Source: an uncultured Spirochaetales bacterium
GTDB lineage: Bacteria; Spirochaetota; Spirochaetia; Sphaerochaetales; Sphaerochaetaceae
NCBI GenBank assembly: GCA_949287505.1
Contig: CASEGX010000045.1
Coordinates: 1-61,953 of the forward strand
Direction of reading: 5' to 3'
DNA length: 61,953 bases
Below are positions 1-8,294 of the stretch, piece by piece. Every line of letters begins with the position of its first letter. Position 1 is the stretch's first letter. The notes beneath the pieces are model-generated. The model saw only the letters and a list, made by a program, of their open reading frames with translations, made no database searches and had not been told where the DNA came from. The position numbers and the translations under genes were made by a program.

Positions 1-566
1 AACGCCTCAGGGGGCTTCAGAAGAAGCTCTCGAGACAGATAAAGGGTTCCAGGGGCTGGTATGACACGAAGCAGCTCATCCAGAGGGAATACGAGAAGCT
101 CGCCAATAAGAGACGTGCTAAAGCCAATCAGGTATACCATGACATCGTCACAGGAAGAAAGCTCATCGTCATGCAGGATGAGAATATCAGAGGATGGCAC
201 AAGGGACTCTTTGGGAAGCAGGTTCAGAACTCAGCACTCGGTACTCTGAAAAGGAAGCTCCAATCCAATCCGAACGTCCTCGTCTTCGACAGGTTCTTCC
301 CGTCGACGAAGATGTGCCCGGAGTGCGGGGCTCTCAATGGGAACATCACGCTTTCAGACAGGACATTCGCATGTGGATGCGGATACACTGAGGATCGTGA
401 TGTGAAGGCTGCGAAAACACTGCTACTTGCAGGAAAGCATATAATGTCCTGCACCCATGCGGAACACATGGGTACTCCGGAGGAGCGGACGTCAGACTTT
501 GATGCCTCATATGAGGCATGGAAGCATTCTGCTGAGAGACCGGAAGCTCCATCCTCTAAGCGTTAG
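1..566 (+). CDS. tnpB: IS200/IS605-family TnpB (OrfB) RNA-guided nuclease, C-terminal part
   Basis: The reading frame is open from base 3 and cut by the window edge, so only about 188 C-terminal residues are visible. They carry the TnpB hallmarks: a QDENIRGW segment matching the RuvC-II region, a zinc ribbon with CPECG and CGCG cysteine pairs, and the DRDVKAAKTLL segment with the RuvC-III aspartate. TnpB proteins of these transposons are RNA-guided DNA endonucleases that use an RNA derived from the element's right end. Whether the full gene is intact, or a tnpA lies upstream, cannot be seen. The tail after the RuvC motif is about 55 residues, longer than the minimum needed. The family call is secure. 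Confidence 0.9.
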   Translation, partial: RLRGLQKKLSRQIKGSRGWYDTKQLIQREYEKLANKRRAKANQVYHDIVTGRKLIVMQDENIRGWHKGLFGKQVQNSALGTLKRKLQSNPNVLVFDRFFPSTKMCPECGALNGNITLSDRTFACGCGYTEDRDVKAAKTLLLAGKHIMSCTHAEHMGTPEERTSDFDASYEAWKHSAERPEAPSSKR

Positions 567-650
567 CGTAGGCTGGAGTCGTTCACTCAGTATGGTCACT
601 TGTCTGAGGCGATGTATGATTTTCACTACTTTTGTCCAATCCAGTATATG
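1..650 (+). mobile_element. Right-hand part of an IS200/IS605-type element
   Basis: The tnpB 3' end is followed by about 100 bases with no gene before the next transcription unit. This stretch contains a short inverted pair, CTCAG and CTGAG, around 584-606, and a TTTTCACTAC-type tract near 620-640. In IS200/IS605 elements this position holds the right end and the guide-RNA scaffold. The exact right boundary is not determinable here; 650 is a nominal end and the RNA itself is an inference from family knowledge. Confidence 0.4.
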
Positions 651-728
651 TGATGTTCGCCTTGCCTTCTTTTGACACTAGGCTTTCTTTTGATGGAAGA
701 AAGGATTAGAATCCAGTCGGAGGCATAT

Positions 729-1679
729 ATGAAGAAATTCATTGCGTATATAATGGTTCTGCTTATTGCAGTCACTGCACTTTCAGCTGCCGATGTAGCT
801 GTCGCAGCTCTCCGTGGTCCTACAGCCATGGGGATGGTTTATATGATGAACGAGAGCGAGAAGGGCAGCGTTAATGGCAACAATTACACATTCCAGCTTG
901 AGGGAGCCGCAGATGCTGTCGTTCCTCTTGTTGTGAAAGGTGATGTCGATATCGCGGCAATTCCTGGCAATCTCTCCTCTGTTCTCTATGCGAGGACAAA
1001 CGGGGAAGTGGAGGTTGTGGCAATAAACACACTCGGTGTTCTCTATATCGTTGAGAATGGAAACAGTGTCAATTCAGTAGAGGATCTGAGAGGACGCACT
1101 ATCTATTCTGCAGGAAAGGGAGCAACTCCTGAGTATGCTCTGCAGTATGTCCTTTCTTCGAGCGGTCTTGAAGTGGGAAAGGATGTCTTTATTGAATGGA
1201 AGAGCGAGCATGCTGAATGTGTTGCCGCCCTCAATGCGGATCCTGATGGAGTTGCAATGCTTCCTCAGCCATTTGCGACAACCGCAATGATGTCCAACCC
1301 TGATATCAGAATAGCTCTTGATCTGAATGATATCTGGGAAGAGAATGTCGGTTCTGTTCTCATCACCGGTGTTACAATCGCTCGTCGTGACTGGGCAGAC
1401 GAGAATCCTGAAGCGCTTAGAGCATTCCTTGAAAGCTATAAGGATTCTGTGGACTATACTTCTGCAGATCCTGATGGCGCTGCAGCTCTGATTGGAAAAT
1501 ATGGAATCGTCCCTGAGAAGGTTGCCGCCTCAGCCCTTCCTTATTGCCAGGTGACTCTCATTACCGGAGAGGAAATGAAAGAGGCTCTTTCTGAGTATCT
1601 CGGTATTCTTTTTGCGCAGAATCCTCAGAGTGTAGGCGGAGCACTGCCAGGTGAAGATTTCTACTACACAGGCGAATAA
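729..1679 (+). CDS. NitT/TauT-like ABC importer, substrate-binding protein
   Basis: A 316-residue exported protein with an N-terminal hydrophobic signal sequence (MKKFIAYIMVLLIAV...) ending near ALSAADVAVA, with no lipobox cysteine. The mature part has the periplasmic-binding pattern of the SsuA/TauA/THI5-like group (LRGPTAMGM, then GDVDIAAIPGN and VEDLRGRTIYSAGKG). The start at 729 is chosen because GGAGG lies just upstream and the signal peptide begins there; an upstream in-frame start at 672 would add 19 non-signal residues. It overlaps the permease gene by 29 nt. Substrate is not recognisable; members of this group take up nitrate, sulfonates, thiamine precursors and others. Confidence 0.8.
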   Translation: MKKFIAYIMVLLIAVTALSAADVAVAALRGPTAMGMVYMMNESEKGSVNGNNYTFQLEGAADAVVPLVVKGDVDIAAIPGNLSSVLYARTNGEVEVVAINTLGVLYIVENGNSVNSVEDLRGRTIYSAGKGATPEYALQYVLSSSGLEVGKDVFIEWKSEHAECVAALNADPDGVAMLPQPFATTAMMSNPDIRIALDLNDIWEENVGSVLITGVTIARRDWADENPEALRAFLESYKDSVDYTSADPDGAAALIGKYGIVPEKVAASALPYCQVTLITGEEMKEALSEYLGILFAQNPQSVGGALPGEDFYYTGE

Positions 1680-2412
1680 GATTCTGAGAGCCGGAGCAGT
1701 TTTATTCTGGCTCATCGTATGGGAGGGAGCTTCTCTTTTAATTGATGAGGAGCTCTTTCTCCCGTCTCCTGCCGGTGTTGTTTTCCGCCTTTTCCAGCTT
1801 CTGCCCGATCCTGGGTTCTGGAGTGCTGTGCTATTTACGTTGCAGCGTATTCTTCTCGGTTTCGTCCTTTCTGTGTCTGCTGCATCGCTTCTTGCATCTC
1901 TTTCCTATCGTTTCAGTATCATTGAGATTCTCTCATCTCCGCTTGTCAAGACAATAAGAGCGACTCCGGTTGCCTCTATTGTCATCCTTGTTCTTGTCTG
2001 GGTCAGGAGCCGGAATCTCTCGGTTGTCATATCATTCCTGATGGTATTTCCTGTCATATATACAAATATTCTTGAAGGTCTCAGGGCAACTGACAGAAAC
2101 CTGATCGAGGCTGCATCTGTATACAGAATGACAAGAGTGAAGAAAGTCCGTTATATCTATCTTCCCTCTCTTTCTCCGTATATAGAGAGTGCAATAAGAA
2201 CCTCCCTCGGCCTTGCCTGGAAAAGCGGAATAGCTGCAGAGGTCATAGGGCTGCCTGATGGTTCCATAGGAGAGAGGGTTTACGAGGCAAAGATATATCT
2301 CTCAACTCCCGACCTCTTTGCCTGGACTGTTGTTATAATCATCCTTGCCTTTCTTTTCGAGAAGTTCTTCATCATGCTTTCAGCCATGCTGCTAAGGAGG
2401 GCTGAATCATGA
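1651..2412 (+). CDS. NitT/TauT-like ABC importer, permease
   Basis: A 253-residue integral membrane protein of the TauC/SsuC type with about six hydrophobic helices. The EAA-like loop is visible as ATDRNLIEAASVYRMTRVKKVRYIYLP at roughly residues 148-174 (here given only in part as LIEAASVYRM), the contact site for the ATPase. The proposed start is GTG at 1651, inside the end of the binding-protein gene, with TAGGCGGA upstream as a weak ribosome site. The stop overlaps the start of the ATPase gene by 4 nt, so the three genes are translationally coupled. It should form the channel of the importer with the ATPase encoded next. Confidence 0.85.
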   Translation: MKISTTQANKILRAGAVLFWLIVWEGASLLIDEELFLPSPAGVVFRLFQLLPDPGFWSAVLFTLQRILLGFVLSVSAASLLASLSYRFSIIEILSSPLVKTIRATPVASIVILVLVWVRSRNLSVVISFLMVFPVIYTNILEGLRATDRNLIEAASVYRMTRVKKVRYIYLPSLSPYIESAIRTSLGLAWKSGIAAEVIGLPDGSIGERVYEAKIYLSTPDLFAWTVVIIILAFLFEKFFIMLSAMLLRRAES

Positions 2413-2972
2413 GGCTATATATAAAGGAGAAAAGATTCGGAGATAAAGTCATCTTCCAGAATGCCTCGTTTTCCATTCCTTCAGGATCCAGAACGGCTAT
2501 TCTCGGCCCCTCTGGAGTTGGAAAGACCACGCTCATGCGTATCATGGCGGGTCTAGATAAAGACTATACAGGAACAATCGAAGATGAACCTGTGCTTCCT
2601 GTAGTGCTTTTCCAGGAAGACCGGCTTTCGGAAAGGATCTCTGTGCTTTCTAATCTTCTTGCGGTCACAAAGGACAGGAAGAGGGCAGAGGAGATTCTTT
2701 CATCCCTCTCTCTTGCAGGAGAAGAAAAGCATCATATATATGAACTTTCAGGAGGAATGAAGCGGCGTGTCGCAATCGCGCGTGTCCTTCTTCTCGATTT
2801 TGATTACATCTTTCTGGATGAGCCGTTCAGAGGACTTGATGATGAGACAAGGGAAAGGGCTGCTGGACTTATAAACTCGGCAACAGAAGGAAGGACGCTT
2901 GTTCTCATAACCCATGACGAAAAGGATATTGAGCTTCTCGGGACTGACAGGATTATCAATCTGGCATGTTGA
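2409..2972 (+). CDS. NitT/TauT-like ABC importer, ATP-binding protein (short form)
   Basis: A 187-residue ABC ATPase. Walker A is GPSGVGKTT at residues 33-41, the signature is LSGGM at 113-117, Walker B is YIFLDEP at 133-139, and the switch histidine is in LITHDE. All catalytic elements are present although the protein is about 50 residues shorter than a typical SsuB/TauB; the region between Walker A and the signature and the C-terminus are both trimmed. It starts within the permease stop (ATGA). It energises the importer encoded by the two preceding genes. No clear terminator follows before ychF. Confidence 0.85.
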   Translation: MRLYIKEKRFGDKVIFQNASFSIPSGSRTAILGPSGVGKTTLMRIMAGLDKDYTGTIEDEPVLPVVLFQEDRLSERISVLSNLLAVTKDRKRAEEILSSLSLAGEEKHHIYELSGGMKRRVAIARVLLLDFDYIFLDEPFRGLDDETRERAAGLINSATEGRTLVLITHDEKDIELLGTDRIINLAC

Positions 2973-3021
2973 CCCCTTATCTGGAAAACGGCATCATCAT
3001 ATAGTCTGTTAGAGGTGAATT

Positions 3022-4128
3022 ATGGCACTTAACTGTGGAATAGTAGGACTTCCGAATGTAGGAAAATCGACAATATTCTCGGCAGTAACATCAGCTCCTG
3101 CTGAGGCTGCGAACTATCCTTTCTGTACAATAGATCCAAATATCGGCATCGTTGCCGTTCCAGATAAAAGGCTTGATGAGATTTCCCGGCTCATCCCTTC
3201 AAAGAAGATTACTCCCGCAACCGTCGAGTTCGTGGACATTGCAGGACTTGTGAAGGGCGCTTCCCAGGGTGAGGGACTTGGAAACAGGTTCCTTGCATCG
3301 ATAAGGGAAGTGGGTGTGATTGCTCATGTTGTCCGCTGTTTCGATAACCCTGATATCGTTCATGTATCAAATCGCATCGATCCGTCTTCAGACATCGAGA
3401 CAATCAATATAGAGCTTTCACTTGCAGACCTGGAGACTGTTCAGAAGCGTTATGACAAGATCTCAAAGCTCTCTCGCATATCAAAGGAACAGCAGAAGGA
3501 GAATGAGAAGGTACTTCCTGTCTATGAGCGTCTGATCAAATGCCTTGAGGAGGGTGTTCCTGCCCGTACGCTCGGTCTTGATGAGGATGAGCTTGCGCTT
3601 GTCTATGATCTGCATCTCATAACCCTGAAGCCTGTGATCTATGTCTGCAATGTGGATGAGAATGGCATCTCTGAGGATAATGAATATGTACGCATTGTAC
3701 GTTCCATAGCCGCGAAAGAGAATGCACCGGTTGTAGTCATCTGCGGAAAAATCGAATCTGAGATCGCTGCTCTTGATACTGCTGAGGAGAGACAGGAGTT
3801 CCTGGAGGCATCAGGCCTTAACGAAAGCGGTCTCAATCCACTCATCCGTGCAGCATACTCCGCACTTGGTCTGAGAACATTCTTTACAGCTGGTCCGGAT
3901 GAGGACAGGGCATGGACATTCAGGGATGGATCAAAGGCTCCTCAGTGTGCTGGAATCATCCACACGGATTTTGAGAAGGGATTCATCAAAGCAGAAGTCT
4001 ACAGTGTTGATGATCTCATTCAATATGGATCCGAAGCTCATGTCCGCGAAGCTGGTAAGCTGCGCCTTGAAGGAAAGGAATACGTGGTTCAGGATGGAGA
4101 CATCGTTTTCTTCCGCTTCAATGTATGA
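3022..4128 (+). CDS. ychF: Redox-regulated ATPase YchF (Obg-family P-loop protein)
   Basis: A 368-residue protein matching the full length of the YchF/OLA1 family. The P-loop GLPNVGKST is at residues 8-16, the G3 region reads DIAGLVKGASQGEGLGNRF, and the C-terminal TGS domain ends with the family motif EGKEYVVQDGDIVFFRFNV-like tail (EYVVQDGDIVFF). YchF binds ribosomes and prefers ATP over GTP. An AGAGGTGA ribosome site precedes ATG. It has its own short upstream spacer and is followed by a hairpin, so it may be monocistronic or read from the ABC operon. Confidence 0.97.
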   Translation: MALNCGIVGLPNVGKSTIFSAVTSAPAEAANYPFCTIDPNIGIVAVPDKRLDEISRLIPSKKITPATVEFVDIAGLVKGASQGEGLGNRFLASIREVGVIAHVVRCFDNPDIVHVSNRIDPSSDIETINIELSLADLETVQKRYDKISKLSRISKEQQKENEKVLPVYERLIKCLEEGVPARTLGLDEDELALVYDLHLITLKPVIYVCNVDENGISEDNEYVRIVRSIAAKENAPVVVICGKIESEIAALDTAEERQEFLEASGLNESGLNPLIRAAYSALGLRTFFTAGPDEDRAWTFRDGSKAPQCAGIIHTDFEKGFIKAEVYSVDDLIQYGSEAHVREAGKLRLEGKEYVVQDGDIVFFRFNV

Positions 4129-4134
4129 TTGACA

Positions 4135-4158
4135 GGCTCTCCATTCCGGAGGGCCTTT
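4135..4158 (+). terminator. Rho-independent terminator after ychF
   Basis: Stem GGCTCTCC/GGAGGGCC (one G-U pair) with loop ATTCC, followed by TTTAT. It sits 6 nt after the ychF stop and directly before the end of the convergent gene. Confidence 0.65.
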
Positions 4159-4159
4159 A

Positions 4160-5884
4160 TCATAGCCGTATTCTTGCTGCTATTACTTTGATTTCCTCAT
4201 CTCCTGATTCTATTGTGTAGTGTCCTATGGCTGCCGGTACGATGAATGTTTCTGCATAATAAACCTCGAATGGAGGGAAATTGCCATCAGGACTTTTGAT
4301 TATCGCTTTTCTCCCTTCTGTCAGATTGAGCATGTTCACGCTGTCTGCTGTATCAATTTCAGCTTTTCCCCTGATCGTATACAATATGGTTTCTATCGGT
4401 TCCAGTTTGTGCAGTCCTGTGATGCATGCTGTATAATCCTCGTCCTCGTGAATCACCGTTCTTTGTCCAATGAGGTTCTTTCTTACCCAGTCAGTATCAC
4501 GGTTCCATTGAATGTTCTTCATTCCATGGTTGATATATATGGGACGTGGCTTCCCATCGAGGCCCAGACGTCCCCAATCCCAAAGCTTGAAGGTGAATAT
4601 ATATGGGGTTGCACTGATTTCAAGCACAACTGTTCCTGCTCCTGAGCAGTGGACTGTACCTGCTGGTATGAGAAAATGATCGTGTCTTCTTGCTCTGAAT
4701 TTGTTCACGTATTTTTCCGCATTGAATATCTTTTCTCCGGATTCTGCTTTTCTTAGATCATTTTCCATCTCGTTTTTGTCAACGTCTGTCTTCAGTCCGA
4801 GATATACGGATGATATTTCTGAATCTGCGAGAATGTAGTAGCTTTCATCTTGTGTATAGTTCATGCCGAATTCATTCTGTATGTACCCTGTGATTGGATG
4901 CACCTGTAATGATAGGTTTTCACCTTCCATTGTATCAAGGATATCGAACCGTATGGGAAACTCCGCTCCATAGCGGCCGTACACATGTTCTCCAAGTAGT
5001 CTTTCCGGCTGGAAAAGTACAACGTTTATTGCAGGTGTTTTTATCACCGGAGTATCCCCGAAAGAAAGTAGTAGCGCGTTCTCTTCTGGCACACCATCAA
5101 AGCTCCATGCATAGTTTGCTGATTCTTCAGGAAGGGAGAATGTCTTCTTCATCCATTGGCCTCCCCACACACCCGGATCGAAGTACGGTTCCATCCTGAA
5201 TGGTTGAGACGTGATGTTCTTAAGAGCCTTGAAGAAGGCTGAAGCTGTAACCATGCTGGGAGAATTACCATCATCGGCCGCTATATACCATTTTATACGG
5301 TCTTTGATAGAAATCTTGTGTCTGTCTGCAATACGCCATTCAATGAAGTAGCCCCTCTTAACTTTTCTTGATATCTCCTCTTGCTCATTGTCAAAAAGCC
5401 AGTTTGCCATACCATTTCTGTACTTTAGCTGTATTTCCCATCTTGTTATGTCAAAATAGAGAAGAGTTCCTTTTCTTGATACAAGAGAGGCACCTGTTCC
5501 GACTATGATGACAAGTCTGTTTTCTGCTTCTACCGCTTCTTTTGCTTTCTCAAGACGCTCAGAATCAAAACAGCACTGTATATCCCTGTGGCACATGAAG
5601 CCAAAGACCCTGTCACCGGTTATGTAATCTTCAAAAAATTTTTCATTCTCTTCTTTAGAGCGCAGAAGATCAGACATTCTTATAATAAGAGAAGGTTTCA
5701 TGGGCGAAAATCCTTCTATGACGCTTTCTTCTGGAATTCCGGGGTAAATGTCGCAGATAAGGATATTGTCCTTTATTCCATATTCCTCGATTACCTCTAG
5801 GATTTCCTCATATCCTTTGTATGTCTTTTCTGCAATCCTTGTGTCTGTAACAGGATGTAATCTGTACTTTTCTACCATGCGCAT
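4160..5884 (-). CDS. Class I phosphomannose isomerase with N-terminal extra domain
   Basis: A 574-residue protein. Residues about 225-574 are a class I mannose-6-phosphate isomerase: FDPGVWGGQWM, then the zinc ligands in LSLQVHP (Q327, H329), QDESYY (E347) and PAGTVH (H412). It interconverts mannose-6-P and fructose-6-P in the cytoplasm. Residues 1-220 form a separate domain containing IIVGTGAS near 126-133 and a YFDITRWEIQLKYR-like segment (TRWEIQLKYR, 147-156), resembling a nucleotide-binding fold but without a classic Walker A lysine. Similar long isomerases occur in Firmicutes. It is the last gene of a ROK kinase-GntR-isomerase operon, 2 nt after the regulator, so its job is likely entry of mannose or an aminosugar into glycolysis. 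Confidence 0.85.
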   Translation of the reverse strand: MRMVEKYRLHPVTDTRIAEKTYKGYEEILEVIEEYGIKDNILICDIYPGIPEESVIEGFSPMKPSLIIRMSDLLRSKEENEKFFEDYITGDRVFGFMCHRDIQCCFDSERLEKAKEAVEAENRLVIIVGTGASLVSRKGTLLYFDITRWEIQLKYRNGMANWLFDNEQEEISRKVKRGYFIEWRIADRHKISIKDRIKWYIAADDGNSPSMVTASAFFKALKNITSQPFRMEPYFDPGVWGGQWMKKTFSLPEESANYAWSFDGVPEENALLLSFGDTPVIKTPAINVVLFQPERLLGEHVYGRYGAEFPIRFDILDTMEGENLSLQVHPITGYIQNEFGMNYTQDESYYILADSEISSVYLGLKTDVDKNEMENDLRKAESGEKIFNAEKYVNKFRARRHDHFLIPAGTVHCSGAGTVVLEISATPYIFTFKLWDWGRLGLDGKPRPIYINHGMKNIQWNRDTDWVRKNLIGQRTVIHEDEDYTACITGLHKLEPIETILYTIRGKAEIDTADSVNMLNLTEGRKAIIKSPDGNFPPFEVYYAETFIVPAAIGHYTIESGDEEIKVIAARIRL

Positions 5885-5886
5885 TC

Positions 5887-6606
5887 CTAAAGATTTATGC
5901 TGTATCTGTATCTTTCACCAGGATAAAAGCTTATTGAGATCTCAAGAGGTTCTCCCTTCTGATCAAATCCCTTCCTGGTCCTTTTAAAGACCGCATCCCC
6001 TTCTTTGATACACAGGGCTTCCGCGATTGTACTGTCTGCAATGGTTGCTTCCAATATGTCTGTAGCCTTTGTGATAATAATTCCGTATTCGGTATTAAGA
6101 TATTTATATAATGATTTACTGTAGCATTCACTGTCATCGGAAAGATTGACACAACTGTGGATGAATGTTGTTGAGAATACAATGGGGGCATCATTTGCTG
6201 TCCTGATTCTCTCAATCCTGAGGCAGTTCTCATTCTCTGCTATATTAAACATATTTGCTATCTGCAGTGTTGGATGAACATATGCAGTCTCGCAGCTTAT
6301 CGTCTTCATTTCTATTCCATGTTCCAGCATTTCCTCTGAAAAGCTTTTTATTCCTTTCAGTGTTTCCTCAATTTTCCTGTATGTGACTATCGTTCCGATT
6401 CCTGGGCGTCCTTGTACATAGCTGTTTGAGGCGAGGTCAAGCAGGGCCTGTCTCACCGTTATTCTGCTGACACCATATTTATTCATGTATTCTGATTCGG
6501 CTGGTAATATTTCCCCATAGCTGTATTTCCCGTTGTCGATGCTTTCCTTTATGATCGCTTCCAGCTGTTTATAAAGCGGAAGGGCTCCTCTGTTTCTATC
6601 CAGCAT
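5887..6606 (-). CDS. GntR-family (HutC type) transcriptional regulator with UTRA domain
   Basis: A 239-residue regulator. Residues about 5-70 are the GntR winged helix (PLYKQLEAIIKESI, then LPAESEYMNKYGVSRITVRQAL), and about 90-235 are a UTRA effector domain (ERIRTANDAPIVFSTTFI, EISISFYPGERYRYSI). Such proteins bind phosphorylated sugars or other small ligands and repress neighbouring catabolic genes. It overlaps the upstream ROK gene by 11 nt. The likely target is the AT-rich divergent region at 7478-7545. Confidence 0.9.
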   Translation of the reverse strand: MLDRNRGALPLYKQLEAIIKESIDNGKYSYGEILPAESEYMNKYGVSRITVRQALLDLASNSYVQGRPGIGTIVTYRKIEETLKGIKSFSEEMLEHGIEMKTISCETAYVHPTLQIANMFNIAENENCLRIERIRTANDAPIVFSTTFIHSCVNLSDDSECYSKSLYKYLNTEYGIIITKATDILEATIADSTIAEALCIKEGDAVFKRTRKGFDQKGEPLEISISFYPGERYRYSINL

Positions 6607-7477
6607 TTATTTCTCCTCTTATCAGTTGAAAAAGTCCCATGTGTATGAGTGAAGACGTATCTTCAGTGACAATAACATTTATGTGTTTTTGTCCTGTGTA
6701 TTCCCTGATCCTGTTACCAAAAAACCGGAATGAACGGGATATCATACCGCCGAGGATAAGAGTATCTGGCTGGAATTCTTCAAGGAATGGAAGAAGTGCG
6801 GCAAAAAGATTTTCTCCGAACTCCTCAAAGAGAGCGAGTGCTTGTTCGTTATCAGCTGCAGCAAGGTCATCAAGTTCTTTTCCTGGGATATCCTTTTTGA
6901 AATACTTTTTAGAGAGCTCTGATTGTCCACGTGCCGAGATGTAGTCATCAATGCATTTGCATTTAAAGCTCTGGTTGTATATCCATCCATTCTCCGGAAG
7001 TCCGGATCTGTTCTTGAGGATTTTCCCGGCTTCCATAAATGCAGAACCACAGCCTGTCCCGATTGCTATTGCAAGGCATCTTCCTTTCCCTGCTTCCTGA
7101 AAAACAAGTGCAGCACCATTAGCGAATGCGTCTACATCATTCATAAATACAATAGGTATATTCCCGATTATTTTCTGAAGCATCGGCCTTATTTGTTTCC
7201 CGTAAAGACTGTCATATTTTCCAAGTCCGTACATATGACTTATGCCTTTTTTGTAATCAAAGGGACCAGGGAAGGCCATAGCGACAGCCTTAGGCTTTTC
7301 TGCCTCATTTCCCATAATAATTGTGGCGATATTCCTGATTATGCTTTCTGCATCTCTATCCGCCAGTGATGGCATTGATATGGCCTTGCCAGAAATATTT
7401 CCCTTTGCATCCACTATCTGCCGTTTGATTGATGTTCCTCCGACATCGAGCAGTGCGTACCAGTTCATTGTGTTCAT
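6596..7477 (-). CDS. ROK-family sugar kinase
   Basis: A 293-residue ROK protein. The phosphate-1 motif is DVGGTSIK at residues 11-18, the catalytic aspartate lies in FMNDVDAFANGAA, and the adenosine region is IAIGTGCGSAF. The zinc motif typical of ROK kinases is reduced to CKCIDDYISARG. ROK kinases phosphorylate glucose, N-acetylmannosamine, fructose or related sugars; here the adjacent phosphomannose isomerase suggests a mannose- or aminosugar-type substrate, which is inference. It is the first gene of the operon and diverges from a HAD phosphatase gene. Confidence 0.88.
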   Translation of the reverse strand: MNTMNWYALLDVGGTSIKRQIVDAKGNISGKAISMPSLADRDAESIIRNIATIIMGNEAEKPKAVAMAFPGPFDYKKGISHMYGLGKYDSLYGKQIRPMLQKIIGNIPIVFMNDVDAFANGAALVFQEAGKGRCLAIAIGTGCGSAFMEAGKILKNRSGLPENGWIYNQSFKCKCIDDYISARGQSELSKKYFKKDIPGKELDDLAAADNEQALALFEEFGENLFAALLPFLEEFQPDTLILGGMISRSFRFFGNRIREYTGQKHINVIVTEDTSSLIHMGLFQLIRGEINAG

Positions 7478-7545
7478 TTGTTATAATGTTATAATATTAT
7501 AAATTTCTCTTGTCAATTGAAATTCATGTAATAATATTCATTAGT
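7478..7545. promoter_or_regulatory. Divergent promoter/operator region, ROK-GntR-PMI versus HAD
   Basis: This 68-bp spacer holds a very AT-rich repeat, TATAAT at 7482-7487 and again at 7490-7495, then ATTATAAATT. It is a good candidate for -10 boxes of the minus-strand operon and for the GntR operator. For the plus-strand gene, TTGTCA (7510-7515) and TAATAT (7532-7537) are 16 nt apart, placing the transcript start at about the ATG at 7546. Confidence 0.55.
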
Positions 7546-8130
7546 ATGAAGCTGTTTATATTCGATTGTGGGGAAGTGATTCTGAATAACGTCGATACTT
7601 TTGTTGCTTTTTCTGAGTCTTCAGGGATTGCGCCGAGTGAGCTCCTATCTGATTACTCACATTATGAAATGCCACTTATGGATGGGTATATGAGTGTTGA
7701 GGATTATTATCGTCATCTGGAGACGAAATACCAGATTATGATAACAGGAGATCCATTCAGGGAATTCTTCTGTCCTGTAGTGAACCAAGGAATGCTGTGC
7801 CATGTCAGAATGCTGAAAGAGAAGGGATACAGATGTGTTATAGGGTCGAACACATTTCAGCCACACTGGGATTTCATAATGTCGATGGATGAAAACCCTC
7901 TTGGAATATTTGATGCCCTTTATCCGTCGCATCTGATTCATCTCTCGAAGCCAGAGGTTGCGTTCTTTCATTACATCTGCTGTAAAGAATGTGTTAAACC
8001 ACGGGATGCTGTGATGATTGATGACAGAAAGGAAAACATCGATGCTGCCTCCTCTGCCGGGCTTTCAGCCTTCTGGTATTCAGGGTTGGATAAAGAAAGA
8101 AAGGCTTCTGAATTTTTCAGCTTTTTCTGA
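7546..8130 (+). CDS. HAD-superfamily hydrolase
   Basis: A 194-residue haloacid-dehalogenase-like phosphatase with motif I FDCGEVI at residues 4-10, motif II VIGSNTFQ, and motifs III/IV with the lysine in LSKPEVAFF and VMIDDRKENIDAA. The usual second nucleophile aspartate of motif I (DxD) is replaced by glycine-glutamate (DCGEV), as in the YihX-type subset. The start at 7546 is chosen because the HAD motif needs to be near the N-terminus; the TTG at 7510 would add 12 residues. No Shine-Dalgarno sequence is visible. It is divergent from the ROK operon and may share its control. Substrate unknown. Confidence 0.8.
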   Translation: MKLFIFDCGEVILNNVDTFVAFSESSGIAPSELLSDYSHYEMPLMDGYMSVEDYYRHLETKYQIMITGDPFREFFCPVVNQGMLCHVRMLKEKGYRCVIGSNTFQPHWDFIMSMDENPLGIFDALYPSHLIHLSKPEVAFFHYICCKECVKPRDAVMIDDRKENIDAASSAGLSAFWYSGLDKERKASEFFSFF

Positions 8131-8134
8131 AAAC

Positions 8135-8157
8135 AAAAATCCCAGCATAAGCTGGGA
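8135..8157 (-). terminator. Rho-independent terminator of the rpsD transcript
   Basis: Read on the minus strand: stem CCCAGC/GCTGGG with a 4-base loop (extended by an outer T-A pair) followed by a T-rich tract (8135-8139 and beyond). On the plus strand the same hairpin follows the HAD gene but lacks a strong T run, so it serves mainly the minus strand. Confidence 0.75.
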
Positions 8158-8172
8158 CCGTTTGCCTTTCTC

Positions 8173-8205
8173 GTACTCTTTTCCTGAGGGCAGCCGTCAG
8201 AGTAC
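8173..8205. repeat. Inverted repeat in the rpsD 3' untranslated region
   Basis: GTACTC (8173-8178) and GAGTAC (8200-8205) flank a 21-nt segment that itself has CTGA/TCAG arms. The 137 nt between the rpsD stop and the terminator otherwise show no gene. A role in mRNA stability is only a guess. Confidence 0.4.
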
Positions 8206-8294
8206 GTGTCCGGAGAGGGCGGAAAATGGAATGAGGCCACATCTCCTTCGCATTGCTGTATGTGGGACAGCGTCGGGCATTCTATTGAAGACTA

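Noticed and set aside
8158..8294. Small gene between the HAD gene and rpsD
   Set aside because: Short frames here lack start signals and homology; the stretch is best read as the rpsD 3' untranslated region.
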